Shown here in pieces: positions 11,568 through 19,954 of a stretch of 64,000 nucleotides of DNA. This DNA is from Sinorhizobium garamanticum (lineage in GTDB: Bacteria > Pseudomonadota > Alphaproteobacteria > Rhizobiales > Rhizobiaceae), in the NCBI RefSeq assembly GCF_029892065.1, contig NZ_CP120373.1, positions 4,037,001 to 4,101,000 on the forward strand, read 5' to 3'. Below the pieces are notes generated by a model. The model saw nothing but the letters and a program-made list of their open reading frames with translations, ran no database searches and was not told where the DNA came from. The number at the start of each line of letters is the position of its first letter. Position 1 is the stretch's first letter. The position numbers and the translations under genes are program-made.

Positions 11568-11592
11568 GTTCTTTTTTTGTTCCATAGTCAAG
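11568..11592 (-). promoter_or_regulatory. LexA box and -35 of the small-peptide promoter
   Basis: On the minus strand GAAC-AAAAAAA-GAAC (11582-11568) is an exact GAAC-N7-GAAC LexA site. A -35-like CTTGACT (11592-11586) lies just upstream, so LexA would cover the spacer between -35 and -10. The -10 is weak and A-rich. The box ends 33 bases before the ATG at 11534. Confidence 0.82.
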
Positions 11593-11688
11593 TAAGCCTG
11601 CATAAAAGATCCCGCAATTCAAAGGTGATGGTTAACGCGCCTGTGGCTGGGCGCCGTCAGGGTTCGGAGGCCTGGTGCATCGACGTTT

Positions 11689-11703
11689 GTTCCCTTTTTG
11701 TTC
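11689..11703 (+). promoter_or_regulatory. LexA box upstream of the DUF5680 gene
   Basis: GTTC-CCTTTTT-GTTC is an exact match to GTTC-N7-GTTC. It lies 54 bases before the ATG at 11758 and 106 bases from the divergent LexA box at 11568-11582. No convincing -35/-10 pair was assigned. Confidence 0.8.
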
Positions 11704-11757
11704 TTTACAAGCTGGCGATGTTACGGCATCCTCGCTCACGAAAATGGGAGCACGCTC

Positions 11758-12225
11758 ATGTTCAGCATCAAGGAACTCACCGACTTCATCGTCGAGGCAA
11801 AATCGAGGACATATGTCGGCGACGGCGCGGCCCTGCCCGCCTGCAGGCTCGGCTCGCGCGATATCGGTCACCAGCGCGGCGCGTGGCGCTATCTCGACAG
11901 CTATTTTGGCGGAACGGATTTTGCCGGCCAGGAAGCAGTCTGGCATGATGGCAAACCGCGCTGGGCGATGAACTACTTCGGTCGCATTATCCGTCGGGAC
12001 TTGATCGATGCGGAACGAGCCGGCACCGTTATTAAAGCTGCACTACAGACCATGTATCGCGACAAGCGCCATTTCCTCGGCGGCACGGAATATCAGCACG
12101 CCTACGGTTGTTACGTCGACAGCAGCCGCGGCGCGACCGATCATTTTTCCGGACGCGAGGTCATTTTCGTCGATGGCGAAGAGGCCTACGAGCTCGATTA
12201 TCGAGGCGGGCTCATCGTTCCGTGA
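11758..12225 (+). CDS. DUF5680 domain protein, probably SOS-regulated
   Basis: This 155-residue soluble protein starts MFSIKELTDFIVEAK. It carries the conserved segments YLDSYFGGTDFAGQEAVW (about 43-60), WAMNYFGRI and, at the C-terminus, FSGREVIFVDGEEAYELDY, which I recognise as the DUF5680 domain. No catalytic function is known to me for this family. GGGAG lies 7 bases before the ATG at 11758; an upstream start would run into the promoter region. An exact LexA box 54 bases upstream suggests induction by DNA damage, shared with the divergent small-peptide gene. Confidence 0.8.
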   Translation: MFSIKELTDFIVEAKSRTYVGDGAALPACRLGSRDIGHQRGAWRYLDSYFGGTDFAGQEAVWHDGKPRWAMNYFGRIIRRDLIDAERAGTVIKAALQTMYRDKRHFLGGTEYQHAYGCYVDSSRGATDHFSGREVIFVDGEEAYELDYRGGLIVP

Positions 12226-12270
12226 CGAGATCACGGTGATTTTGGGTCGAATCGGCCGAAATTCATCGTG

Positions 12271-12343
12271 ATTGACTCTAATAAGTTGAGACGCGGATGT
12301 GGGCAGAAAACCGCGCGCACTTTTCCCGCATCCCGCTCGATAG
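12271..12343. repeat. Intergenic mosaic repeat, family A, copy 3
   Basis: Begins GACTCTAATAAGTTGAG and continues GCGGATGTGGGCAGAAAACC, then GCGCGCACTTTTCCCGCATC, then CCGCTC. This matches copy 1 at 3139 over almost its full length. It lies between the DUF5680 stop and the lolD stop, which converge here. Confidence 0.8.
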
Positions 12344-12353
12344 CGCCTTAAGC

Positions 12354-13040
12354 CTACTTCAGTTCAACGACCTTCCCATCCTCGATCGTCACACGGCGAT
12401 CCATCAGGGAGGCGAGTTCATGGTTGTGCGTCGCAATCAGTGCGGCAAGGCCCGACTGGCGTGCCAGGGCCTCCATCGCCTCGAAAACATAGCCAGCGGT
12501 CTCGGGATCGAGATTGCCGGTCGGCTCATCAGCCAGGAGAACGAGAGGCGCATTGGCCACGGCGCGGGCGATCGCAACGCGCTGCTGCTCGCCGCCGGAG
12601 AGTTCGCCCGGTCGATGGCTGGCACGGTGGCCGATGCGCATATAATCGAGCAAAGCGGCGGCTCTCTCCGCTGCTTCCGCCTTCGGCAGGCCGGCGATTA
12701 GTTGCGGCATCATGATGTTTTCCAGCGCGGAAAATTCCGGCAGCAGGTGATGGAACTGATAGACGAAGCCGATCTCCTTGCGCCGGATCGCGGTGCGCCG
12801 ATCATCGCTGAGCCCGTTGCAAGCCAAACCGTTCACGACGACTTCGCCCGCGTCCGGATGTTCGAGCAGGCCTGCGACATGCAAGAGCGTCGACTTGCCG
12901 GTTCCCGAAGGCGCCACGAGCGCGACGGTCTCGCCGCTTCGCAGTGTGAAATCGACACCTTTGAGGATCGGCAGGTAGGTTTCACCCTCTCCGTAGTGCC
13001 GCTCGATGCCGGAGAGCTGCAGTGCCACACGCGCATTCAT
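12354..13040 (-). CDS. lolD: Lipoprotein-releasing ABC transporter ATPase
   Basis: This 228-residue ABC ATPase has Walker [10 protein letters not shown] (43-51), signature LSGGEQQR (about 144-151) and Walker [13 protein letters not shown]. LolD powers the LolCDE complex, which extracts mature outer-membrane lipoproteins from the inner membrane and hands them to LolA. It is the last gene of proS-lolCE-lolD, 18 bases after the permease gene. The family and context make it LolD rather than a MacB- or FtsE-type ATPase. Confidence 0.92.
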   Translation of the reverse strand: MNARVALQLSGIERHYGEGETYLPILKGVDFTLRSGETVALVAPSGTGKSTLLHVAGLLEHPDAGEVVVNGLACNGLSDDRRTAIRRKEIGFVYQFHHLLPEFSALENIMMPQLIAGLPKAEAAERAAALLDYMRIGHRASHRPGELSGGEQQRVAIARAVANAPLVLLADEPTGNLDPETAGYVFEAMEALARQSGLAALIATHNHELASLMDRRVTIEDGKVVELK

Positions 13041-13058
13041 TTTGCGTTCTTGTCCTTG

Positions 13059-14369
13059 TTATTCGTACCGCAGGGCCTGCACCGGATCGAGGCGCGAGGC
13101 GCGCCAGGCTGGAAAGATCGTGGCAAGGAAGGAAAGGGCAAGCGCCATGATGACGACTGCGACCGTTTCGTCGGCATTCATATCCGCAGGAAGCTGACTC
13201 AGGAAATAAAGTTCCGGGTTGAAGAGCGTCGTCCCCGAGACCCAGGAGAAGAACTGGCGGATCGACTCGACGTTGAGGCAGACGACGACACCAAGGAGCA
13301 CGCCGGCGATCGTGCCGGCGACGCCGATGGCGGCGCCGGTCATGAAGAAGATTCGCATTACCGATCCGGACGTCGCGCCCATCGTTCTCAGGATCGCGAT
13401 GTCGCTGCCCTTGTCCTTCACCAGCATGATGAGGCCGGAAATGATGTTCAACGCCGCCACCAGCACGATCAGCGTCAGGATCATGAACATCACGTTGCGC
13501 TCGACCTCGAGCGCGGAGAAGAAGGTTTTGTTGCGGTCGCGCCAGTCGGTGATGAAGATCTGCCGGCCGGCGGCATCTTCAATGGGCTTGCGCAAGGAAT
13601 CGACCGCGTCCGGACGCTCGGCGAAAATTTCGATTGATTGGACGAGGCCCTCAGCATTGAAGTAAAGCTGCGCCTCCTCGAGGGGCATGAAGACGATCGT
13701 TGCGTCATATTCCGACATGCCGATTTCGAAGATCGCCGAGACGGTATAGGCCTTGACGCGCGGATTCATGCCCATCGGCGTCACATCGCCATTCGGCGAA
13801 GTCAGCGTGATCGTGCCACCGACACGGATGCCCAGTTGTTCGGCCATACGCGAACCGATGGCGACGCCGCTGCCCGACGCGAAGCCGACAAGATCGCCCT
13901 GCTGAATGTGCTCCGAGATGGATTTCATCTTCGAGAGGTCGTCGGCACGGACACCGCGAACGAGGGCTCCTGTTGACGCGTCACCCAGCCCTTGGGCGAG
14001 AACCTGCCCTTCGACCATTGGGATCGCCATGGTGACGCCGGGGACCGCGGAAAACTTGGTGGCGAGATCGGCATAGTTGGTGAGCGGTCCATCGAGCGGC
14101 TGAACGATGATATGGCCGTTCATGCCGAGGATGCGCGAAATAAGCTCGGTACGGAATCCGTTCATCACCGCCATGACGATGATCAGCGTCCCCACGCCCA
14201 GCATGATGCCGATGAAGGAAAAGCCGGCGATGACCGAGATGAAGGCTTCCTTCCGTCGCGAGCGCAGATAGCGCCAGGCCACCATGCGCTCGAACGCGCA
14301 AAAGGGACGGCTGGAAGGCACACCAGACTGAGCGGCAGCCTGCACCTGGTCTTCCGTCGCCGCGGTCAT
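13059..14369 (-). CDS. lolC: Lipoprotein-releasing system permease (LolC/LolE)
   Basis: This 436-residue inner-membrane protein has an N-terminal transmembrane segment after the cytoplasmic start RMVAWRYLRSRRKEAF, a periplasmic domain of about 220 residues, and three C-terminal helices (about 290-430). The end, FPAWRASRLDPVQALRYE, is typical of LolC/LolE. Only one permease gene is present, so the complex is probably a homodimer with LolD, as in many alphaproteobacteria. It lies between proS and lolD on the same strand. Confidence 0.92.
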   Translation of the reverse strand: MTAATEDQVQAAAQSGVPSSRPFCAFERMVAWRYLRSRRKEAFISVIAGFSFIGIMLGVGTLIIVMAVMNGFRTELISRILGMNGHIIVQPLDGPLTNYADLATKFSAVPGVTMAIPMVEGQVLAQGLGDASTGALVRGVRADDLSKMKSISEHIQQGDLVGFASGSGVAIGSRMAEQLGIRVGGTITLTSPNGDVTPMGMNPRVKAYTVSAIFEIGMSEYDATIVFMPLEEAQLYFNAEGLVQSIEIFAERPDAVDSLRKPIEDAAGRQIFITDWRDRNKTFFSALEVERNVMFMILTLIVLVAALNIISGLIMLVKDKGSDIAILRTMGATSGSVMRIFFMTGAAIGVAGTIAGVLLGVVVCLNVESIRQFFSWVSGTTLFNPELYFLSQLPADMNADETVAVVIMALALSFLATIFPAWRASRLDPVQALRYE

Positions 14370-14387
14370 CTTCGCTTCCTTCGTCCT

Positions 14388-15716
14388 TTATCTCGTCGCA
14401 ACCAGCTTGTTGATCGCGGCTTCGATCGTCATCGTCTCGCGCTCGCCGGTCTTGCGCTCTTTGACCTCGACTTCGCCGTTCGCAACCGAACGCGGTCCGG
14501 CGATGATCTGAACCGGAACACCAATAAGGTCGGCGGTCGCAAACTTCGCGCCGGCGCGATCATCGGTATCGTCCAGAAGCACGTCGAATCCAGCCTTCCC
14601 GAGTCGAGAGTAGAGCGTGCCGCTGGCCGCATCGCAAGCGGCATCACCCGCTTTCATGTTGATGACGACGACATCGAACGGGGCGACCGACTTCGGCCAG
14701 ATGATGCCGTTTTCGTCGTGCGAGGCCTCGATGATCGCCGGCACGAGGCGGGTCGGACCGATGCCATAGGAACCCATGTGCACGGTGTGCTCCTTGCCGT
14801 CCGGCCCGAGCACCTTCGCGCCCATCGCTTCGGAATATTTTGTGCCGAAGTAGAAGATGTGGCCGACCTCGATGCCGCGCGCCGACAGGCGTTCGCCCTC
14901 GGGAACAGCGTTGAACGCCGCCTCGTCATGCATTTCCGAGGTTGCCGCATAACGCGACGTCCACTTCTCGAAAATCGCCTTCAGGCCGGCGACATCGTCG
15001 AAATTCGTATCCTCTCCCGGAATGTCGAAACCAAGGAAGTCCTTGTGGCAGAAGACTTCGGACTCACCGGTATCGGCAAGGATGATGAACTCGTGACTGA
15101 GATTGCCACCGATCGGACCGGTATCGGCGCGCATCGGGATGGCACGCAGGCCCATGCGCGCAAAGGTGCGCAGATAGGCGGCAAACATCCGGTTATAGGC
15201 GTGCTCCGCCCCTTCGCGATCAAGATCGAAGGAATAGGCGTCCTTCATCAGGAACTCGCGCGAGCGCATCGTGCCGAAGCGCGGACGGATCTCATCGCGG
15301 AACTTCAACTGAATATGATAGAGATTGAGCGGCAGGTCACGATAGGACTTCACGTAGGAGCGGAACACATCCGTGATCATCTCCTCGTTCGTCGGGCCAT
15401 AGAGCATCGGCCGGTCCTGCCGGTCCTTGATGCGCAGCATTTCCTTGCCATAGGCATCGTAGCGTCCGCTCTCCTGCCACAGCTCCGCCGACTGCAGCGT
15501 CGGCATCAGGAGCTCGATCGCGCCGGAGCGGTTCTGCTCTTCGCGAATGATCGCGTTGACCTTGTCAAGCACGCGCTTGCCAAGCGGCAGCCAGGTATAG
15601 ATGCCGGCAGATTGCTGGCGGATCATGCCCGTCCGCAACATGAGGCGGTGGGAAACGATTTCCGCTTCCTTCGGGTTTTCCTTCAAGATGGGCATGAAAA
15701 AGCGGGACAGGCGCAT
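14388..15716 (-). CDS. proS: Prolyl-tRNA synthetase
   Basis: This 442-residue class II aminoacyl-tRNA synthetase includes the opening [24 protein letters not shown], the motif 2 region [21 protein letters not shown], and motif 3 around [11 protein letters not shown]. It is shorter than the E. coli enzyme (about 570) because it lacks the editing insertion between motifs 2 and 3, the usual alphaproteobacterial form. It charges tRNA-Pro. It is first in the run proS-lolC-lolD, 18 bases before the permease gene. Confidence 0.96.
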   Translation of the reverse strand: MRLSRFFMPILKENPKEAEIVSHRLMLRTGMIRQQSAGIYTWLPLGKRVLDKVNAIIREEQNRSGAIELLMPTLQSAELWQESGRYDAYGKEMLRIKDRQDRPMLYGPTNEEMITDVFRSYVKSYRDLPLNLYHIQLKFRDEIRPRFGTMRSREFLMKDAYSFDLDREGAEHAYNRMFAAYLRTFARMGLRAIPMRADTGPIGGNLSHEFIILADTGESEVFCHKDFLGFDIPGEDTNFDDVAGLKAIFEKWTSRYAATSEMHDEAAFNAVPEGERLSARGIEVGHIFYFGTKYSEAMGAKVLGPDGKEHTVHMGSYGIGPTRLVPAIIEASHDENGIIWPKSVAPFDVVVINMKAGDAACDAASGTLYSRLGKAGFDVLLDDTDDRAGAKFATADLIGVPVQIIAGPRSVANGEVEVKERKTGERETMTIEAAINKLVATR

Positions 15717-16229
15717 GACGGGTTCCGGAACTTGGTGGACTTCGCACTATCGACGGATTCGGGCGAAATGACGTTGTGCTTCGGCCGCCGTCTTCGCCTG
15801 AGCAAGGAGAAGCGGCTTTGCCTTATTGCGATCGTACTCTTGAGTTTCTCCTCCGACACGGCCGGCGGAAAGCATTTCGAGCTCAGCGTTCATAACCGCT
15901 TCGCGCGCAGATGAAAACCCTGCCGCAGCGGGAAGAAAACCACATAACAGATGGCATTTGACAGGAAATGCGCAGACTTAGCCTGCGTCAAAAGAGCACG
16001 GTAGTAACAGGACGGGGGCGGCTCCTGTCAACGGAAAAAAATTGCCAGACTGTAGCAAAAATGCAAAAAAAGCAGATGACAGCGCCCAATGTTTGAGCTA
16101 ATTTCGGCTCACAAAACAGGCAAGAAGACCAAATTCTTGCCGAAATTCGCGGTCAAGTCTTGGGAGGATAAGATCTTAGGCGCGCTCGTTCGCTGCCGCC
16201 GGAAACGGATTAAAGATCACGCGAAACTT

Positions 16230-16258
16230 AAAAAACAAGGCTTTACGCCTTGTTTTTT
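16230..16258. terminator. Bidirectional intrinsic terminator
   Basis: A 12-bp stem (AAAAAACAAGGC / GCCTTGTTTTTT) closes a TTTAC loop, with T runs on both strands. On the minus strand it could end the DUF1467 transcript 265 bases after its stop. On the plus strand no gene precedes it, so an untranslated RNA is possible. Confidence 0.8.
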
Positions 16259-16454
16259 TTTGCTTTTCGCGATTTTCGCTTCACCGAAGCACCTTTGGAA
16301 TATGTCAATTCTCTGGCTGTCAAGGCGAGGAGCATTCTCTTACGGCCGATGTCCCGGCCTGAATGCCGCCTGCACGTCCCGGAATCGCGAGAAGGCAATT
16401 ATTCGGCTGCAAATTCGGCGGCGGGCTTTTGCCCGGTGGCACGATTTTTGCCCA

Positions 16455-16510
16455 TCAGCAAATCGAAGTGCCGCAGCGTCCTTTACACATCCTGCGAGCT
16501 GCGCTGTGGG
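16455..16510. repeat. Intergenic mosaic repeat, family B, diverged copy
   Basis: CAGCAAATCGAAGTGCCGC, then AGCGTCCTTTACACATC and the closing GCTGTGG align with the core of family B at 59770 (CAGCAGTTCAAAGTGCTAC, AGCGTCCTTTGCGCGTC). It lies just after the DUF1467 gene. Confidence 0.6.
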
Positions 16511-16523
16511 ACGTGGCAGCCGT

Positions 16524-16793
16524 TCAGTAAAATTTGGGTGCGAACCGCGGGATGGAATCGATCCCGTATCCCAGTTTGACCGAAACGATGTACCAACCGA
16601 GATGAATGGCAGCAGCAATGGTGGTCGTCAGCAGCACGACGCGCAGAGCGCGAAACCGCGCCGGAGCGCTTTCGACACTGCCGGGCACGACATCGTTTTC
16701 CTCCGCTTGCGTGCGCACTCCCAGCGGCAGAATGGCAAACAGCGTCAGCCACCAGATGATGAAGTAGATGGCAAGGGTCGAAAAAACGGACAT
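16524..16793 (-). CDS. DUF1467 family small membrane protein
   Basis: This 89-residue protein has two transmembrane helices (about 5-25, FSTLAIYFIIWWLTLFAI, and about 53-75, ending HLGWYIVSVKLG) joined by a hydrophilic loop. The sequence fits DUF1467, a family of unknown function commonly found next to proS and mce in rhizobia. ATG 16793 is used; a TTG four codons earlier is less likely. It shares strand with mce and the rnj-nuo cluster upstream. Confidence 0.85.
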   Translation of the reverse strand: MSVFSTLAIYFIIWWLTLFAILPLGVRTQAEENDVVPGSVESAPARFRALRVVLLTTTIAAAIHLGWYIVSVKLGYGIDSIPRFAPKFY

Positions 16794-16823
16794 TGCGGGT
16801 CTCAATTCTTATCGCTGGATGGC

Positions 16824-16931
16824 CCTACAGCGCCGCGCCTCTGATCAGATGCGCAAAGGACGCTGTAGCACTTTGAATTGCTGCATGTTTTTATCCTTAA
16901 ATCGAGTACGATTTAAGGAAACATGCAGTAG
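16824..16931. repeat. Intergenic mosaic repeat, family B, full copy
   Basis: Two hairpins in tandem. The first is CTACAGCGCCGCGCC ... AAAGGACGCTGTAG. The second is CATGTTTTTATCCTTAAATC with GATTTAAGGAAACATG. The unit is the reverse complement of the copy at 59727. It lies between mce and DUF1467. Confidence 0.8.
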
Positions 16932-17021
16932 CGCCGGCACGCCGAATTACCGCAAGGCCATCGCGTCCGCCTTATAACGCCACTCGGCCCGACCGGCAAA
17001 TAAGTCGGCCGCGCCCGACTG

Positions 17022-17426
17022 TCACACCTCTTCCAGTTCGATCAAGGTGCCCTGAAAGTCCTTGGGGTGCAGGAACAGGACCGGTTTGCCATGGGCGCCG
17101 ATCTTCGGCGTTCCATCGCCCAGCACCCGTGCGCCCGCCTCCTTCAACCGGTCGCGAGCCGCTATGATGTCCGCCACCTCATAGCAGATGTGATGCATGC
17201 CGCCTGCGGGGTTTTTCGCAAGGAAGGCAGCAATCGGGGATGCTTCGCCCAGCGGTTCCAGCAGTTCCACCTTCGTGTTGGGGAGTGTTACGAACACGAC
17301 CGTGACACCGTGTTCGGGAAGCGCCTGCGGCTCGGTGACGTTCGCACCGAGCATCGAACGATAGCTTTCAGCCGCCGCGGCCAAATCCGGCACGGCGATC
17401 GCCACGTGATTTACCCTTCCCAACAT
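17022..17426 (-). CDS. mce: Methylmalonyl-CoA epimerase
   Basis: This 134-residue protein has two glyoxalase-type half-domains. Likely metal ligands are H7 in VNHVAIAV, E in KVELLEPLG, H in GGMHHICYEV and E in GTLIELEEV, the usual set for this family. It interconverts (2S)- and (2R)-methylmalonyl-CoA in propionate breakdown. It lies 67 bases downstream of rnj on the same strand. Confidence 0.93.
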   Translation of the reverse strand: MLGRVNHVAIAVPDLAAAAESYRSMLGANVTEPQALPEHGVTVVFVTLPNTKVELLEPLGEASPIAAFLAKNPAGGMHHICYEVADIIAARDRLKEAGARVLGDGTPKIGAHGKPVLFLHPKDFQGTLIELEEV

Positions 17427-17493
17427 CGAATGCTCCCTTCCCTCGAAGGCCGAGGCTCCGCAGTGGTTTACGTCGCGTCCTCAGACGAGAAAA

Positions 17494-19161
17494 TCAGACT
17501 TTGGTAACAAAGACCGTGACGACCGGCTTCTTGCCCCAGACCTGATTGGCGGTGCTGCGCACGGCGCGGCGAACCGCTTCCTGCAGCATCGCAAGATCCT
17601 TCCGCTTTGCCCGAGGAATGCTTTCCACTGCGCCGAGCACCGCGTCGTAGAGCGTGTCATTCATGTCCTCGCCTTCGTCATCGAACTCCGGAAGTCCGAT
17701 CGGCACGACAACCGGATCACCGAGGAAATCATACCGGTTGTCGAGCACGACGTTGACGGAGACGTGACCGGCGAAGGAAAGCTTGCGCCGCTCGCCGATG
17801 CCCATCTCATCGAAATCGCCGATCAGCGTTCCATCCTTGTAGATGCGACCGTGCGGCGCTTCGTCGATCACCTCCGCCGGGCCGGGCGCCAGGCGAAGGA
17901 TTTTACCATTGCGCAGCCGTGGCACACTGGGGATCCCGGAGTGCAGCGCCAGTTCTGCATGCGCCGTCAGGTGGGCTGCCTCGCCGTGGACGGGCACGAC
18001 AACCTGCGGCTTGACCCACTGATACATCTGCTGCAGCTCGTTGCGCCGGGGATGGCCGGAAACATGCACCAGCGCCTCGCTGTCGGTAATGATGTGAATG
18101 CCCTGCTCGATCAGACCATTCTTGATATCGTTGATCGCCTTCTCGTTTCCCGGAATGGTGCGCGACGAGAACACGATCGTGTCACCGGCGGAAAACGCCA
18201 CGTTGCGCATCTCATCCCGGGCAATCTTGGCAAGTGCTGCCCGCGGCTCCCCTTGGCTGCCGGTCAGGATCACGACGACCTTATCGCGCGGAATATAGCC
18301 GAATTCGTCCTCTGCCAGGAACGGCTTCAGCCCTTCCATCAGACCGAGGTCCCTCGCCACGTCGACGACGCGCTTCATCGAGCTGCCGAGCAGCAGCACC
18401 TCCCGGCCCGCTGCCTCCGCCGCTTCGGCGACAGAGCGAATGCGGCCGACGTTCGAGGAGAACGTAGTGATGCCGACACGACCTTCAGCATTGCCGATGA
18501 TCTTGGCCAGACTTTCGGAAACCTGCTGTTCGGAAGGCGAAACCCCATCGCGAAGCGCGTTGGTGGAGTCGCAGACGAGCGCCAACACGCCTTCTTCGCC
18601 AACCTGGCGGAAGCGCGCCTCGTTCGTGATCGGGCCGAGCGACGGTTCGAGATCGATCTTCCAGTCACCCGTGTGGACAACGGTGCCGAGGGGCGTGCGG
18701 ATGACGAGCGACATCGGTTCCGGGATCGAGTGATTGACGCCAATTGCCTCGATGCTGAAGGGACCGACATTGATCCGGTCACCCTGCTTGAAGATCGTGA
18801 TCGGAATTTCGCCGCGGCTCTTTTCGAAATCGCGCTTCGCCTCAAGCATGCCGGCGGTGAAGGGCGAGGCATAGACCGGAACGTTGAGCCCCGGCCAAAG
18901 GTCGTTCAAAGCACCATAGTGGTCCTCATGCGCATGGGTGATAATGATCGCCTTCAGATTGCGGCGCTCTTCAGCGAGGAAGGCGATGTCCGGCAGGACC
19001 AGTTCGACGCCGGGCAGTTCCGGGCCGGGAAAGGTCACACCACAATCAACCATGATCCACTGGCGGTTGCCCGGCCGGCCATAGCCATAAAGGCCGAGAT
19101 TCATGCCGATTTCGCCGACGCCGCCAAGCGGCAAGAACACCAGTTCTTCTTCTTGCGCCAT
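17494..19161 (-). CDS. rnj: Ribonuclease J
   Basis: This 555-residue metallo-beta-lactamase/beta-CASP nuclease carries the metal motif HAHEDH at 76-81, a later GDWKIDLEP region, and the beta-CASP LTGSQGEPRAAL and VSGHPRRNEL motifs. RNase J has 5'-3' exonuclease and endonuclease activity and matures rRNA and mRNA. Rhizobia use it alongside RNase E. It lies 25 bases after birA, in the run that begins with nuo. Confidence 0.96.
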   Translation of the reverse strand: MAQEEELVFLPLGGVGEIGMNLGLYGYGRPGNRQWIMVDCGVTFPGPELPGVELVLPDIAFLAEERRNLKAIIITHAHEDHYGALNDLWPGLNVPVYASPFTAGMLEAKRDFEKSRGEIPITIFKQGDRINVGPFSIEAIGVNHSIPEPMSLVIRTPLGTVVHTGDWKIDLEPSLGPITNEARFRQVGEEGVLALVCDSTNALRDGVSPSEQQVSESLAKIIGNAEGRVGITTFSSNVGRIRSVAEAAEAAGREVLLLGSSMKRVVDVARDLGLMEGLKPFLAEDEFGYIPRDKVVVILTGSQGEPRAALAKIARDEMRNVAFSAGDTIVFSSRTIPGNEKAINDIKNGLIEQGIHIITDSEALVHVSGHPRRNELQQMYQWVKPQVVVPVHGEAAHLTAHAELALHSGIPSVPRLRNGKILRLAPGPAEVIDEAPHGRIYKDGTLIGDFDEMGIGERRKLSFAGHVSVNVVLDNRYDFLGDPVVVPIGLPEFDDEGEDMNDTLYDAVLGAVESIPRAKRKDLAMLQEAVRRAVRSTANQVWGKKPVVTVFVTKV

Positions 19162-19186
19162 ATCTTTGCGCGCCCCTATTCTTCAA

Positions 19187-19954
19187 TCATCCAAAAAATA
19201 CATCACCGGCGGCAATCGCCTGCTGCGTGCCGGAGCCAGTGTCGAGCAACAACCTGCCGTCGTGATCAATACCGACAAAGCGGCCCGAAAGCGACCGATC
19301 CGGCAGGTTCACGGTGATCACCTCGCCGATCCCGCGCGCCGCTGCACGCCAGAGCTCGATGACCTTGGCGATGCCCGCGCCGCGATACCAGAGCGAGAGC
19401 ATCTCGGCCACGGCGAGAAACAGGTGGGCAAACAGCTCTTCCGGCGACGCCGACGCTCCTTCACGACGAAGAGACGTCGCAGGATAGAGCGCCCCTTCCG
19501 GCGCGATACCGACATTCACTCCGAATCCGATAACCAGCGCCCGGCGGCCATCGGCAAGCTCCTCTCCTTCGAGGAGAATGCCGCAGACCTTCTTGCCATC
19601 GACGAGGATGTCGTTCGGCCACTTGATCTCAACCGGCGCCGCGGCCGGCGGCATTACGGTCCGGATCGCCCGGTGCGCTGCCACGGCGACGGCAAGCGGC
19701 AGTGAATGCAAGCGCGCGATCGGCGCCGGATCGATGAGAAGCAGCGATGCGTAGAGGTTGCCGGGTTCGGAAACCCATGCCCGGCCACGGCGGCCGCGAC
19801 CACCCGTCTGGCGCCCGGCAGTGATCCAGAGATTGCCCGGATCACCCTCGCGCGCCTTCTCCAGGCACTCGCTGTTGGTCGAGACGGTCTCGGCGAGCGC
19901 GACGTGCCGGAAGTCGTCAGGCGAAATCCGGCCGCCGCCCCTCCCGCCGGTCAA
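19187..19954 (-). CDS. birA: Biotin--[acetyl-CoA-carboxylase] ligase
   Basis: This 255-residue protein has the biotinyl-AMP loop GRGRRGRAW (about 53-61), [18 protein letters not shown] and a C-terminal domain ending [19 protein letters not shown]. It lacks the N-terminal DNA-binding domain of E. coli BirA, so it is a ligase only and not a repressor. The start is a TTG whose last two bases plus A form the nuoN stop (TTGA overlap), so translation is likely coupled to nuoN. No in-frame ATG fits the fold better. Confidence 0.92.
   Translation of the reverse strand: MTGGRGGGRISPDDFRHVALAETVSTNSECLEKAREGDPGNLWITAGRQTGGRGRRGRAWVSEPGNLYASLLLIDPAPIARLHSLPLAVAVAAHRAIRTVMPPAAAPVEIKWPNDILVDGKKVCGILLEGEELADGRRALVIGFGVNVGIAPEGALYPATSLRREGASASPEELFAHLFLAVAEMLSLWYRGAGIAKVIELWRAAARGIGEVITVNLPDRSLSGRFVGIDHDGRLLLDTGSGTQQAIAAGDVFFG

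Larger units (their letters stand above)
15717..16523. other. Long intergenic region, no convincing gene
   Basis: No open frame here has both a ribosome site and a family resemblance. It contains a hairpin ACAGGA...TCCTGT (about 15999-16020), a CAAGAA...TTCTTG hairpin near 16120-16136, a strong bidirectional terminator at 16230, and a family B repeat at 16455. An untranslated RNA ending at the terminator is possible on either strand. Confidence 0.5.

Noticed and set aside
15747..15894. Possible short minus-strand gene upstream of proS
   Set aside because: On careful reading the frame breaks after 23 codons at a T run near 15840; no ribosome site.
13992..15914. 640-codon plus-strand open frame opposite lolC and proS
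   Set aside because: It is a shadow of proS and the permease gene, His/Arg rich and with no recognisable domain.
16399..16455. 18-codon minus-strand frame starting MGKNRATGQK
   Set aside because: It has no ribosome site and its start lies in a family B repeat; too weak to call.
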